64,000 bases of DNA, from NCBI GenBank assembly GCA_014905825.1, contig JACGCN010000018.1:682001-746000 (forward strand), written 5' to 3'. Of the stretch, positions 33,426 through 47,931 are shown piece by piece. The notes beneath the pieces were generated by a model. It saw only the letters and a list, made by a program, of their open reading frames with translations. It had not been told where the DNA came from and ran no database searches. How positions within the stretch are numbered: position 1 is the stretch's first letter; the number at the start of each line of letters is the position of its first letter. Source of the stretch: Lyophyllum atratum. Taxonomy: Eukaryota; Basidiomycota; Agaricomycetes; Agaricales; Lyophyllaceae. A program made the position numbers and the translations under genes.

Positions 33426-33930
33426 GTCGATGGCATCGACACCTAGGCGTTTTAAACGTCTAGTTCTTCATTGATATCCCGAGGACAGCAGTATGCTGCC
33501 CTCCCAGCTGCTTTCTCCAGCGTGAGTTTTTCAACTCACGCTTAACCATCGTCGAGGTAATATACCTCGACTCGGGTTCGGAACTATGTGATACTCTTGC
33601 AGCGGGACGACGGGTCCCGCGCGTTATCTCTTATACCATATGTTATAAGTTCCACGAACTTATTATAATTTATTTACCATACTATCTACTTCTATGAAGA
33701 CTGTCTACGCAGTCTTAAGAGGGGGTATGTAACGGGCACGGTCAACGCCTATAGCGCTGACCGTAATGTTTGGCAATACCATGTTTGGCAACGCCTTCGG
33801 CGCTGCCTATATAAACGGTTGTGTACAATAGATGTAAACAAGCCCTTGTAAACTCGTGTATAGCAATAGTACCCATTGGTCAAGCTTACCACGCAACGCA
33901 AGGCATCCCTCTGTAGCGCCCGCGCTACAG
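33426..33930 (+). repeat. Run of about eleven hairpins
   Basis: Perfect or near-perfect stem-loops follow each other: 33426-33440 (6-bp stem), 33443-33463 (about 9), 33486-33498 (5), 33519-33542 (10), 33551-33571 (9), 33602-33620 (7), 33630-33649 (6), 33697-33716 (7), 33738-33764 (10 of 11), 33787-33807 (8 of 9) and 33911-33930 (8). Examples are AGCGTGAGTT/AACTCACGCT and GTCGAGGTA/TACCTCGAC. Seven or eight lie before the polypurine tract and three inside the LTR. Confidence 0.85.
33728..33929 (+). mobile_element. LTR (3' LTR of a Ty3/Gypsy-like element)
   Basis: A 202-bp block begins TGTAACGGG and ends GCTACA (TG...CA). It is directly preceded by a polypurine tract AAGAGGGGG (33717-33725) plus TA. 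A TATA box (CTATATAAAC) lies at about 33807-33816. No second copy is in the window, so it is either the 3' LTR of a 5'-truncated element or a solo LTR next to unrelated gag-like sequence. The upstream ORF and polypurine tract favour the first. Confidence 0.65.
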
Positions 33931-34825
33931 TAACTCAATCGCTTTAATGTGACTATGAAGTGGAGTGAGGTGCATAACGAGGTCGGTGTCCATCAGCTGC
34001 AAGCTTAGCTACAACAACCTCATTTCGCAAACGGATCATCTCATTGAGAAAGAAGTTGTACTTGACTGGTGACATCTCGCGACAGATTGCATGGTAGCCA
34101 CCCAGCCAGACATTGATCTGCTCAGCAACCGATGTGTTGAAGAACCATTTGCCGTCTTCACCTTGCAGTACAGGGTAGTCGCTAGGGTTGCAGTTCTCCT
34201 GGCAGTACGTGTGCGTAGCCTTGTGCTTGTTGAGGAAGTGCCACACGTCTACACACATCCCAACATCCTTGAACCAAGGGTCTCCTCGCGACTCTGCCTG
34301 CTGTCTTGCATCACAGTTTGTGTCATAGATAAAGTGTTCGGGCTTTTGAGTTCCTGGGACTGAGAACGCATTCTTGAGGAAAATTAATACGTTTGAGACT
34401 GCCTCTGCACCAAAGAATGTTGCACGAGCATGGATGACACCGCAGGGACGAACAAGAGTTTGTTCGTTGTGAGTTCTGCGACGGCCAAACTGAGCCTTAA
34501 ATTTCTTGTTCCCTGTCGGTGATTTCACGGCTTCGCAAGGGACATCTTCTTCAGCTTCTCCTCCATCGTCAACCACTCCTACTGAGCCTGGGTTTCTCTC
34601 ATTGTGTACGCGAACCCTGCCATCCTGCATTTCAAACCACTCTACATTCTCTTCTACATCATCACCCTCGCTCTCAGCCACTGGTCCCGTATCAGCCATA
34701 GAATTATTAGGATGATTGACACGTTGGCGCTGTAGGCGCTCCTTCAAGATGAACGCCGCCGTGCCCTTCTCATAGTGAAGCCGTTCCATCTCCGCATGCT
34801 CCGGTACACCGCCATTCGTCATACA

Positions 34826-35960
34826 GCCGATTTTCAGAAAGCGAAAATAGCTCCGACCAGATTTTTGATCCAGCGTGCGATAGCCTGCATTCCAGCTGAG
34901 CTCAATGTGATCTTAATCCAGCTATGGTCCACCTCAATCAACAGCCGTCTACAGCTCGAGTCAAATACCTGAAACTCACTCAACGCTGTCATCAGGGATG
35001 TCCTCGACGGGTCCGTGCACCTTACAGTGTTTTGTTTATTTGAGTTAAGTTCATACTCCGCATTCAACTTCACCCACTTCTCCTCTTCGTCGTCGTTACG
35101 CTCACGTCAAGACGATGGACCTCAAACGCTCGAGTATTTGCGAGCTCTTTACTTTCTATCATTCTAAGTCACTATTCGGACCTGTCGAACCTCTGAACCT
35201 AGGCCCTTGCGTACTCTACCACCTTCCCTGGCAGGATCGAAGTCAACACACAAATAGAATTCGGCGGACGGACACTCGGCGGACGGACACTCGGCGGATG
35301 GAGGCCTTTTCGCATCCCACCACCTTCCCTGGCAGGATTGAAGTCAAAACATCGATGGAATTCGGCGGACGCATACTTGGCGGATGGACACTCGGCGCGC
35401 CTTCTCCAAATGGAACCGACCTGTCAACTTCAAGGCTCGAGTTTGTATGCCTCGTCAGCCCCACCCTTCCCCACCCTTCACCCTCCCGGATCACGGTTAC
35501 CGCCAAGTCTACCTCATTTCACTTTCGTTCATAATTTACACTGGTTGTCGGTCATGCTCAGAGATGCCTGCGTGCATTCATGCAACTCACCCATTATGGA
35601 TATCCTCGTTTACTCATATATACTATGTTTTATATACCCTTTGTGCCTTGCGACACGCTAGTGTATAAGATATGCAAACGATACAATTTTTTCGCTCTCT
35701 CGCACGTTGACAGTTGAGGTGGCATAAAAAAGAACAGTATTGTACGTGAATAGACCCTGATTCAAAATGGCAGGAGGAACCTGAGGTCACACCTGCCTGC
35801 AACGTCGTCGGACCACCTGAAACCAAGTTGACCTGGTGCCAGCATGTTATTAGAGCGACTGGACTGTGGACGTCAGCTCAAATCGGGCTGGTATACAGGT
35901 GACAAATATCCCTGGTGATGTGGTTCATCCCACATGTGTCAAATGTGGATGACAAAGGCG
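34826..35960. other. Sequence interrupting the CxC gene
   Basis: About 1.1 kb with no relation to the CxC coding sequence on either side. It contains an imperfect direct repeat (35217-35400) and otherwise no recognised gene. Borders are judged from where CxC similarity stops and resumes, to within about 20 bp. No target-site duplication could be fixed. Confidence 0.5.
35217..35400 (+). repeat. 101-bp imperfect direct repeat
   Basis: ACCTTCCCTGGCAGGAT starts at 35221 and again at 35322, each followed by GAAGTCAA, GAATTCGGCGGACG and short GGCGGAC/GGACACTC sub-repeats. The period is 101 bp with several substitutions. Confidence 0.75.
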
Positions 35961-37350
35961 CGTGTATCGCACAAGCTTTCGATCCCAGGTGGACAGGCTG
36001 GTCACACCCGGTGACAGCACATATTTGATGGTGTGAGTCGTGTGTCGGGCAGAAGCGGTGTCGGTTGTTGGCAAGGGGAGTCGTACATCGAAAGACCCCG
36101 CAGCAGCAATGTCCAAGGGTAAGGCCATCACATACAATAAGCTGACATTTACCTTGTCAAATGCCGGGTTATGAGTCGAAGGAATGGTCAAAGATGAGCG
36201 GTAAAGAACTCACGAGACTTCCCATCGGGCCCCACAAACACTCGCATGCACTTGTCACAGTAATGCCCAGCTTCGTCCTGGCCATATTGGATGATGTGCT
36301 CGTTCCGTGCTTCCATCAGTGCCGTAAACCGATCCTTCTGTAGCCCAGTATGGGGTACCTGGAGTCGCAGGTTGCATTTCGTGTGATCTTGAAGGAGAGT
36401 CTGCACGACAAACGCATCCCAGACATGCTCAGCAGTCAGGGTCATTCCAAACTGCCACCCTGCATCTGCGAGGCTATTTTCTTCCTTTCGCGAAAGAGCC
36501 ATGTCGTACATTCGAGCGCAATTCGAGGCCGAGAACCTGCCGATATCCCTTAGTAGATCAATAGGACCGATAATTGTGGACCTTACCATCCTACAAGCAT
36601 CATGGCTATCCAAGAGTTGATCACTCTATCTTCAACAAATTGATGCTCGCCTACTTGAATATACTTATGATCCTGAGCGTAGTAGGTCCTCGTGCCGTTG
36701 TTGATGCTAAAGTTGTGGTGGTAATTGGTACGGCAGTCTAGAGGATATGTGAGGAACAATGTGGCGAGGACAGTACATAAGGAGCAGTTGCTGACCTGGG
36801 CAATAGAGATGGATTGACCATGCCGGCGTTACTCCTTTGTTGAGCGTGTAAACGACGACCTGTCGGCTTTCTTCTTTCTTCAGTGGTTTCTGGCGAGAGC
36901 AGTCAGGGCTGCTGCAGCATTGCATGGGTGGGTAAAGTGTCAATGATGCTAATATAAGGTCATTATAATCCATAGACACCGACACCGGTGAACAGTGAGT
37001 CACGTACTGATACCAGACTTCCAGCCATATTTATGGAAGATCTGCTCGTCATTCTCTGACAGCTCCCCCTTCTCCATAGCCCATACTTCGTCCTTAAGCT
37101 CATTCCAAAGCGTGACAACAGTAGCACCATCCAACACTAGTGCTTCCTCAAGAAAGCCGATGATTGGTGATGGAAGAACTTGCGGAGCTGACGTCGTGGT
37201 GACTCGGATTGGTTGGGTAAGGAGTATATCATTCTTCAGGTTAGACAAGAGCCGGGAAAACAATATTATTTGCCGTAAGCCTGGTTGTACAGGTGGATGG
37301 GGACCTGCCATGCACTGTTGAGTGTCGTCGGCGGTCATGGCGGAAAACAT

Positions 37351-39129
37351 GAGTTGTTGTCATATGTTAGGTGTACATGCTGCTGACCTTTCTGCCCCGT
37401 TGATGACCCCAGCGTTTGTAGGTAGGTGGGCGACGCTTGACAAAGCGCACTACCCCCCACGAGCACGCGCTTGACAAAGCGCACAAGACTCGTTTTGTCC
37501 CGCAGACATGCAGTGGTATATCAACACTGGGAAAGCCCGGATGTTTTAGAAGGGAGAGGGATGGATAAAATGAAGAAAAAAAGGAATATATCTAACTCTA
37601 CACTGCATTTGGGATGGCATACGAGCATCAATGATTAAGCCGCAACTTATACGGAGAACTCTATGCCTTGGTGCCACCCCGCAGTGAGTCGTCTGGAAAG
37701 ACGAACATGAAGCCCAGTGAAAAGTCGGTCGGGCCGAATCGAGCGCAAACGAGCGCAAACGACCACGATAAGAAGTGTCCGAAACTGCTCGGTTGGACTC
37801 CCTCTGGCTCGAGATTCCGGCCATCTATCCAGCCATATTGAGCATGATCAAGCTATATAGGTCTCCAAATCGCTTCATTCTTGCTCGATATCTTTCAATT
37901 TTATTCGATTACAATTTCGTTCAATTTTGTTCAATCGAAATATATTGACTCCATTAAATAAATACATGGGCAGCTGGAGTATACAACTACAATACGCATA
38001 CATACGGACGGACCCTCAGCGCATCCGAAGTCCGCCACCCAATAAGTCCGCCACCCGCCGCCACCTACCGTAGCCTGCCTGAATATGTACCCTTATCAAT
38101 GAAACAAGATTAGATGGCACGAAAGCAAAGCAAAACATCGACGTACGACGAATAGGGCGGCTTGAAGACGCTAGATGCTTGGCTTGAGGCCCTACTGTTG
38201 CTTCTCAATCAGAGTGTGATCGATGGGATCGGCGATACGCACACACCAAAACGCCGTCACGGTTCGCGAATGCTACCGAATTTTGATGGGCGGGCGGTTG
38301 CTGCTGGATCGCGTCAGGCGGGAGGAGCGACGTAAGGTAAGAGCGATCTGATGGCAACTACATGCGGGGGACGGTGGGAGTGGAACGGGATCCCGAGAAC
38401 ATGGTGGTCCGGGGGAAAGAAATGAAGAAGTCGGTTTGCGGCCTCCGTCAGTCTTATGTATTTCGCGCCAAGTTCGCTCTGAAACAAAAGCAAACAATGG
38501 CTTTGAGGAAATATTCCCTTGAGACGGCCACGACGATAAAACGTTTGAGTCGGATGGATTTCACATGTCCATTTGGTGAAGTCAATTCATGAAGTCATCT
38601 CGAGTTCACGACATTGGCTGAACTTGATCACAAACCATTGGATGAGTTACAACAAATGATTATTTTGGGCAGATTTGGCTCGATTGACTACCGTTTGGCT
38701 TGAATAGGCTCAATTCCGCCCGACCGACTTTTCACTGGGCATGAAGTGCTGTCAATCAAGACGCGACACCAAGTGGCTTTGTTTGGCTGTGTTTGATAGC
38801 CGGCACGGAACTCACCGAAAAAAACATGCGGCCATCGTGCTGACTTGAAGGTCGGCGGCTAACCGGCAACACGATCCCGCCGGTCATTTACGCCGGTTTT
38901 TCTAACTCCCAGATGTCCTCCGTGCGAGGTGAGTGTTAAAATTTTCCAACGACGGTGTAACAAGGTTGAAGGCAAGGAAGTTGGTCGTCGCTCGACGCTG
39001 GGCCGATCGGCGATTTGTTGTTCAAGTCGGGATCGCGTGACTATATTACATAATACGACTGCTGTCAGTGTCCAGTCCGCGCGAAAAATTTGGGACACAT
39101 CGGACTTGTTGCTCCTTGGGAGGCATTCG
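37351..39129. other. Intergenic region with inverted-repeat element
   Basis: 1.8 kb without a supported gene. It contains a pair of 31-bp inverted arms (37713-37743 and 38709-38739), AT-rich sequence with TTCAATTTT-type repeats near 37890-37935, and CCGCCACC repeats near 38030-38065. The last 200 bp precede MEF1. Confidence 0.5.
37713..38739. repeat. Candidate terminal-inverted-repeat element (about 1.03 kb)
   Basis: The left arm starts CCCAGTGAAAAGTCGGTCGG (37713-37743). The right arm (38709-38739) is its reverse complement with 29 of 31 bases matching. The interior has no ORF of note, which suggests a non-autonomous MITE or fold-back element. A target duplication was not identified. Confidence 0.5.
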
Positions 39130-42231
<3,102 letters not shown>

Positions 42232-42506
42232 AAAAGTGGTATACCCTACTGACTAGATTACCTTATTAATATGTTTGAGCTCGACTTGAGCCTACTAAAC
42301 GTCTCCATCTTTATTGGCCTTCGGCCATGGACAAATATACATCTGATACCGGGTCTTACCTCAGCCTCGAGAGAATGTATCTGGCGGTCCCTGAAGAAAG
42401 AGACATATTTCCGTGAATCATAAACACCATACAGGTGTACGTTCCCTCGACAAAATGCACACTGTAGGAGTCAAACCTTGGCCAAGATACCAAAGCCTAG
42501 CTAGCT

Positions 42507-43090
42507 TTACAAACCAGTCAAGAGCCTCGCATGTACATCTTTCGCAAATGGTCTCTTAGCAGGATCCTCACTCCAGCATTGTTGGATTAGGCCGGCAAAG
42601 GCGGGCACCTCCTCAACAGCCGCAGGATCTCAGGGCGCTTGCTCTCTAATATCGCAAATATGACGGATCAGCAAAGGGCGGATCCTCAGCGAAAATCTGC
42701 ACAGCTGCGTTTCAGATACCGGGCCCTTTGTTCCTAACCAGGCGAGAAACATAACATACTTACCTCAATGACAGTCATGGCGTATGCGAATATGTCGCTG
42801 GAAAGGGTGAATCCTAAAGCAGGATCGGCCGAGTCTTCGTCTTCAAAGGGTTGATCATCTCAGGGGCGGTCCAGCGAAAGGCACCTGTCGTCTGTATGGA
42901 GAAATTGGATGATTCCAGGATGAAGACGAGGCCATAATCAGCAAGGGCGACATGTCCTGTACTGTTTATGAATATGTTTGCCTGCTGGAACAGGCGTCGA
43001 AGTTTCAAGCATTGCTGTGCAGGGCCTCGGCGCCTAGAGACGCCTGCTATACAGTATACAGTATACTTACCCATTTCGAGGCCACCAGCA
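42507..43090 (-). pseudogene. Protein kinase C-lobe fragment
   Basis: Degenerate minus-strand kinase-like sequence. NIFINSTGHVALADYGLVF (catalytic-loop end plus a DYG in place of DFG) is followed by TTGAFRWTAPEM (activation-segment APE). After a frameshift come DEDSADPALGFTLSSDIFAY and, after an apparent intron, QQCWSEDPAKRPFAKDVHAR ending at a stop at 42507. No N-lobe, glycine loop or HRD motif is present. It resembles the expanded tyrosine-kinase-like families of mushrooms. It lies tail-to-head against SEC13, between it and MEF1. Confidence 0.65.
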
Positions 43091-43392
43091 AGTAACAGAG
43101 TTTCTCGGGTAGCAAAAAAGCTGCAACTTTCGACGGTCTTTGTTTCGTCTACTCGCGCGCAGTGTACGCAATCGAAGACCGCGCAAACTACGCGCTCATG
43201 AGCAGATCAGGCGCCCAGTGCACGGTGGTCTTCATTGAAGCATTTAAATTAAGAATCGCAGGGCGTGACCGTGAGGTGGGGTGCTTACGTAACGGGGAAC
43301 TCGAGCCACGTTGCATACCACCACGATCCACTGAAGTTCATCCCGACATTTTCATTCTTTTAATATAACCTGTACGCAGGCTACGAACGACA

Positions 43393-44700
43393 ATGGTGCG
43401 CGAGAGTTCTGATTTAAACGCCCTGGGACTAATAAACCCTGTTGTGCCAGGCAACCGCAACGGTCACGGAGTCGGTCCCAATTGAGACCGCGCATGAGGA
43501 TATGATCGTGCGTAGGCACTAACCCACGACCGCTTGTCCGTATCATAACTTAGAGATATCCTAGCATGATGCGCAACTGGACTACTACGGCAAGCGGCTC
43601 GCCACATGTTCTTCCGACCGCACCGTGAAGGTCTTCGATGTTATTGAGGGAGAGGCCCAACGCTCCGCAGGCGGGCACACTCTGAAGGGGTATGTGACGT
43701 GTTTGCAACCCTTTTGCGTCAGCAAACTAACGCTTTCCGAAGGCACACAGGTCCTGTATGGCAGGTCGCCTGGGCGCATCCAAAATACGGCCACATTCTT
43801 GCATCCTGCTCATATGATGGGAAGGTGTTGATCTGGAAAGAGCAGCAAGGACAGGGACCTGCTGGTGGTGGCTGGAACAAAGTGAAGGAACACACACTGC
43901 ACACGGCTTCAGGTGCGTATGTCGCAACTGATTTGAAGTACCAAGGATGACATTTGGTGTAGTAAACTCCGTGTCATGGGCACCCCACGAACTAGGCGCG
44001 ATTTTGGCCTGTGCGTCTTCCGATGGAAAACTCTCTGTTTTGACCTTCAAAAGTACGTCGCACCCTCACGCTATCCCTGCACACGTTGGAATTTACCCTC
44101 CCTCTCTCAGATGACGGCCAATGGGGCGCCGATATCTTCAATGGCCATGCAATCGGATGCAACGCTGTGTCCTGGGCACCCGCTACTCAGCCCGGGTCCC
44201 TCATCACCCCCCAGCAAGCCCAACCTCTCTCCAACCAGTCAGCCCAACAAAGCTCTGCGCCCTCCGTCAAGCGCTTCGCCAGCGCCGGCTGCGACAATCT
44301 GGTCAGGATCTGGGGATACAGAGACGATTCGCAGTCGTGGGTCGAGGAAGAGACACTAGAGGGCCACACCGACTGGGTCAGAGATGTTGCATGGGCCCCA
44401 AACATCGGACTCCCCCGGAGTTACATCGCCACCGCTTCGCAAGATAAGACGGTCCTCATCTGGACGAAGGATGCTCCAACATCACCATGGGTCAAGACTG
44501 CACTGGACCCCTCATCGACATTGACCTCTCCAACATCAACTGCGCCCCTCCCTGCTGGTAAGTTCCCTGATGTGGTCTGGCGCGTGTCCTGGAGTCTGGC
44601 CGGGAACTTGTTGGCGGTTAGCTGTGGGGATGGCAAGGTGACGCTGTGGAAGGAGAATTTGAAGGGCGTTTGGGAGTGTGTCAGTGACATGAACAGCTAG
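43393..44700 (+). CDS. SEC13: COPII coat / nuclear pore WD-repeat protein Sec13
   Basis: Six-bladed WD40 protein of the COPII outer coat and the Nup84/Nup107 complex. Model: join(43393..43395,43451..43507,43565..43689,43743..43912,43963..44052,44111..44700), 344 aa. Exon 1 is only the ATG, followed by a 55-nt intron with a CTAAT branch site. The second exon gives [19 protein letters not shown], and the third [20 protein letters not shown], the family's hallmark start. Later blades are [63 protein letters not shown] and [20 protein letters not shown]. All phases agree and the length fits. A Gln/Ser/Pro-rich loop is inserted before the FASAGCDN blade. Confidence 0.95.
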
Positions 44701-46074
44701 AAGGGTAGATTCCGAATACTGTATGATTCCTTTTGCCTTCGTTAATGAATACCTTGTAAGCCCACCGAGTTCTCGTACTGGGTGATACGAAAAGCTGACT
44801 GATATATACGACTACGTGAGTCGCATTGCAAGGTTGATAATTGGCATATTCCCATGCAGGACGCGATTTCAGTGGGCCTCAAGACTACTTAGACAGTGAG
44901 TCCCGCAAACCGGGCTGTTAGGTATCAATGTTCAGCCTATTTTGTCATTTTCGGAAAATCACCAACGATAGACAGCTTCCCAGTGATAAGACGACCCTTC
45001 CCGCGTGATTTTGGCATTGTTGCATTGAAGAATGTCTGAAACCGGTCGAGGGAAGTTTGTTCCTCATATCCTTGGAATCTCTGCTAGCAGGCATTCAAAT
45101 CCAGTGATACGTATCTCCCCAGATTGCAAGCGCGAGGCGTGGCCGTCCCTTGCCAGCAGCTCATAGACATGTCTTCATGCCGGGCTGCTATTGGTGATGC
45201 ATAGTTCGCGTGCGATGAGAACTATAGCCTCAGTAAGGCTATTGGTTTCGGAGGCTAACTCAAAGATACAAGTTATATAGAGAAGCTAGTCCAAGTCCAT
45301 TTGGCAGGATATCAGGTATTACAAATTGCCAACATTCTAGAGACTGAGCACCGCTGTCATGCTGAGTTCTTTGAGATGCGGGAAGGGCAACAATAATGAT
45401 GGAAGGGAGGAAAGAGGTCGCACTTACCGTAGCCCTCCATTAGCAGAAAGAGGTGCGGCCTCTTTATGTGGCCCTCGTGACGCTAAGTTACATCATACGG
45501 CACCTCTTCCGTCTCTTGATTGGCTGTATGCCTAGGCCAGTGGTAGTCACAGTCAGGTTATACGAGTGGACTGGGGCGAGTGTGGTTGCGCGTCTGTACA
45601 GCTGGGGAAGCGGGGTAGTGAAACTTGCAGAAGTGCAGAGACCGTGGAAGTGGAAGTGGAAGCTGAAGCTTTGAAGAGCCATTTATTACGTTGGCCACCC
45701 CGCGGCGAGTGGAACGTCCCTTGCAGAGGGACATGGCGCCGTGAACGATCGTTGTCGACACATTGATCAGATCCATGGTGCCGGATAAGTCGCATTCACT
45801 TGGTAGTCACATTGGGTATCCGGTGGGTGTATCCCTTGCGTAACGCAGACAGTTGAGCTGGAACCCTTTCAATTGAGAGCGCTGTCCATGGCGATGAAGA
45901 AAGTCAGGTCGTGCCAGTGAAATTTAAATGCGGAATGTGAGCCGTGGGAACCAACCTCCAAATTTGGATCTTCCACCAGATTTGATTCCCCGAAACTCCC
46001 GAGATGATGGACTTCGGATGCACCATGTCGTCCGACGACCGTTTTTGCGTCACATCCTCCATCGATCTTATTCG
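44701..46074. other. Intergenic, no gene seen
   Basis: 1.37 kb between SEC13 and MET22. Small ORFs on both strands have no recognisable content or splice context. No repeat or RNA gene was recognised. Confidence 0.45.
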
Positions 46075-47353
46075 ATGTCTATCTCCTACGCCACAGAGAA
46101 ACAAGTAGCTGTAGCTGCTGTACGACGAGCATGCCATCTCACCTCTTCCGTCTTCAACAAACTCGTTAAGAACGAGACTCTCACCAAGGGGGACAAATCG
46201 CCGGTGACTGGTACGCCGTTTTATCTTATGTATGTTTGATTATTGTATTTACGCATGGTACATCGCCTAGTTGGAGATTACGCGGCGCAAGCTGTGATTA
46301 GCACGATCCTATACCATGCGTTTCCTACGGACCCTATTGTTGGCGAGGAGGATGCAGCTGAGCTACGTCAGGAATCCGGTGCCGAGATGAGGGATCGGAT
46401 AATTGCGCTGGCAAACGAGGCCCTAACGGGCGAGCTGGGTCTCGGAGACAATGTCGAGTGGGGCGTCGGGCCTGGGCAAGAGAAGACATCCGATCAGCTC
46501 TTGAATGCTATCGACCGAGGGAACTACCCAGGCGGAAGCTCAGGACGTATGTCATTTCTTCGTAAATACGGTCTCGAATCTTACGCTCGTGCGTCAGGAA
46601 TGTGGACAATTGATCCCATTGACGGAACAAAAGGATTCCTGCGTGGTGAACAGTATGCCGTGTGCCTGTCCCTCATCGTCGATGCGCAAGTCCAGCTCGG
46701 CGTCATCGGGTGCCCTAACTTGCTCATCGACCCCGCTGAGCCAGATCTTGGACGCGGCGTCATCTTCGTCGCCGTTAAAGGCCACGGTGCAGAACAGGTG
46801 AGTTGTAAACATCTCCTCTCAGGATTCCTTCTCCTAAATGAACTACGATAAAGATCAGGTTGAGTGGAGCCAACCCTAGCCCACTGAGAATTCCAGCTAT
46901 ATCGCCCGCAGACATTAACTTCCTGGAATCGGTGGAGGCTGCACATTCATCACATTCCTTCAACGACCGTGTATCGTCGTTGCTTGGTATCACGCGCAGC
47001 CCGATCCGCATGGACAGCCAGGCAAAATATGGCTGCCTTGCACGCGGCGAGGGTGCTGCATACCTCAGAATGCCTACAGGTGTGGGTTATCGCGAAAAAA
47101 TCTGGGTGCGCCTTCTCCCGCTCTTATCTTTTCGTTGGCTCATGTCTTGGTGTGATAGGATCATGCCCCTGGTACCGTCCTTGTTGAAGAGGCTGGCGGC
47201 GTTGTCACTGATTCACGGGGTCAGCCCCTTAACTTTGGTTTGGGTCGGGATTTGGGCGAGAACTTCGGGGTGGTGGCTGCTGGGAAGGATGTGCACGCAC
47301 GTGTTCTTGAGGCTGTTCAGAAAGCTGGTCAGGAGGCAAAAGCTAAGGCTTGA
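46075..47353 (+). CDS. MET22: 3'(2'),5'-bisphosphate nucleotidase
   Basis: Mg-dependent, lithium/sodium-sensitive phosphatase that clears 3'-phosphoadenosine 5'-phosphate in sulfate assimilation (yeast Met22/Hal2). Exons are 46075..46210, 46271..46546, 46598..46797, 46859..47105 and 47159..47353, about 351 aa, close to yeast. Motifs: an N-terminal KGDKSPVTVGDYAAQ, the metal ligands IVGEEDA and WTIDPIDGTKGFLRGEQYA, ESVEAAHSSH, RMDSQAKYG, and the C-terminal DHAPGTVLVEEAGG. Exons 1-3 and 4-5 are each in phase, but between exon 3 and exon 4 the phases differ by one base whichever nearby splice site is used. That points to a one-base error or indel close to 46797-46860. The rest is well conserved, so the gene is probably functional. 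Confidence 0.9.
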
Positions 47354-47931
47354 AATTGTTGGTCGCCTTTCTCATTGAGAAATCGTGTCCTTGGGGGCCC
47401 AGATGCCTCGTTTATGCGATGCAAGCACACTTCATCGTAGTGCTATCGAGAGCGCGCCTCTTTCATTGTGGAGTTCTCAAGCAGACGGTATGTATATCAT
47501 GGCGAAGTAGAGTACACCTATGACATTGCTTTAAGATCCTTTGAACCTCGAAGATATCGTAAATCGGGTGTAGCTGTCTGCTAGACTTGTAAATTTTTGC
47601 ACGTCCTTTTTACTCAACCGGTCGACATCCTAGTTGAATATGACCGTGAAACACGATCTATGTACGAGAAACGATACAGGATCCTTGCAAGATGGGATCT
47701 ATGGCTGTGCTGTGCTGGAAAGGGACCGATCACGCTCTGTCATCAATGATCATACTTGCACTCACGAACCCTTCAGGACGTCTTGTCAACAAAACTGTCC
47801 AGCTCACATTCATTCCCTTTTCCTCCCATCTCCCAATTCTTCCCTGCGCCATCTGCTCTTTCCATCCGTTCATTTCCCTGATACCAGCGTCTTTTCCCAT
47901 TTATCACACCTTGTAGTAACCGATAACTCAC
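47354..47931. other. Intergenic, no gene seen
   Basis: Spacer between MET22 and the small membrane-protein gene. The second half is pyrimidine-rich (CTCCCATCTCCC and similar), as expected for a fungal promoter and leader. Confidence 0.45.

Larger units (their letters stand above)
33953..37350 (-). pseudogene. KDZ-associated CxC5/CxC6 cysteine-cluster gene, disrupted
   Basis: A protein type that accompanies KDZ (Kyakuja-Dileera-Zisupton) transposases in mushrooms. Exons in order on the minus strand: 37014-37350, 36796-36948, 36587-36737, 36214-36536 and 36152 down to about 35960. The last part is 33953 to about 34825. The first five exons join in phase and contain YPPMQCCSSPDCSRQKPL, TPAWSIHLYCPDCRTNYHHN, LQVPHTGLQKDRFTALMEAR and GQDEAGHYCDKCMRVF. 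After KCQLIVCDGL a one-base shift leads to GVFRCTTPLANNRHRFCPTH and ICAVTGCDQPV. About 1.1 kb of unrelated sequence then separates this from the C-terminal block HAEMERLHYEKGTAAFILKE...FFNTSVAEQINVWLGGYH. The frameshift and the insertion indicate an inactive gene. No KDZ transposase is present in the window. Confidence 0.75.

Noticed and set aside
45453..45795. Group of overlapping short ORFs on both strands
   Set aside because: Mutually overlapping, with repetitive WKWKWK-type translation of a simple-sequence stretch. No start context.
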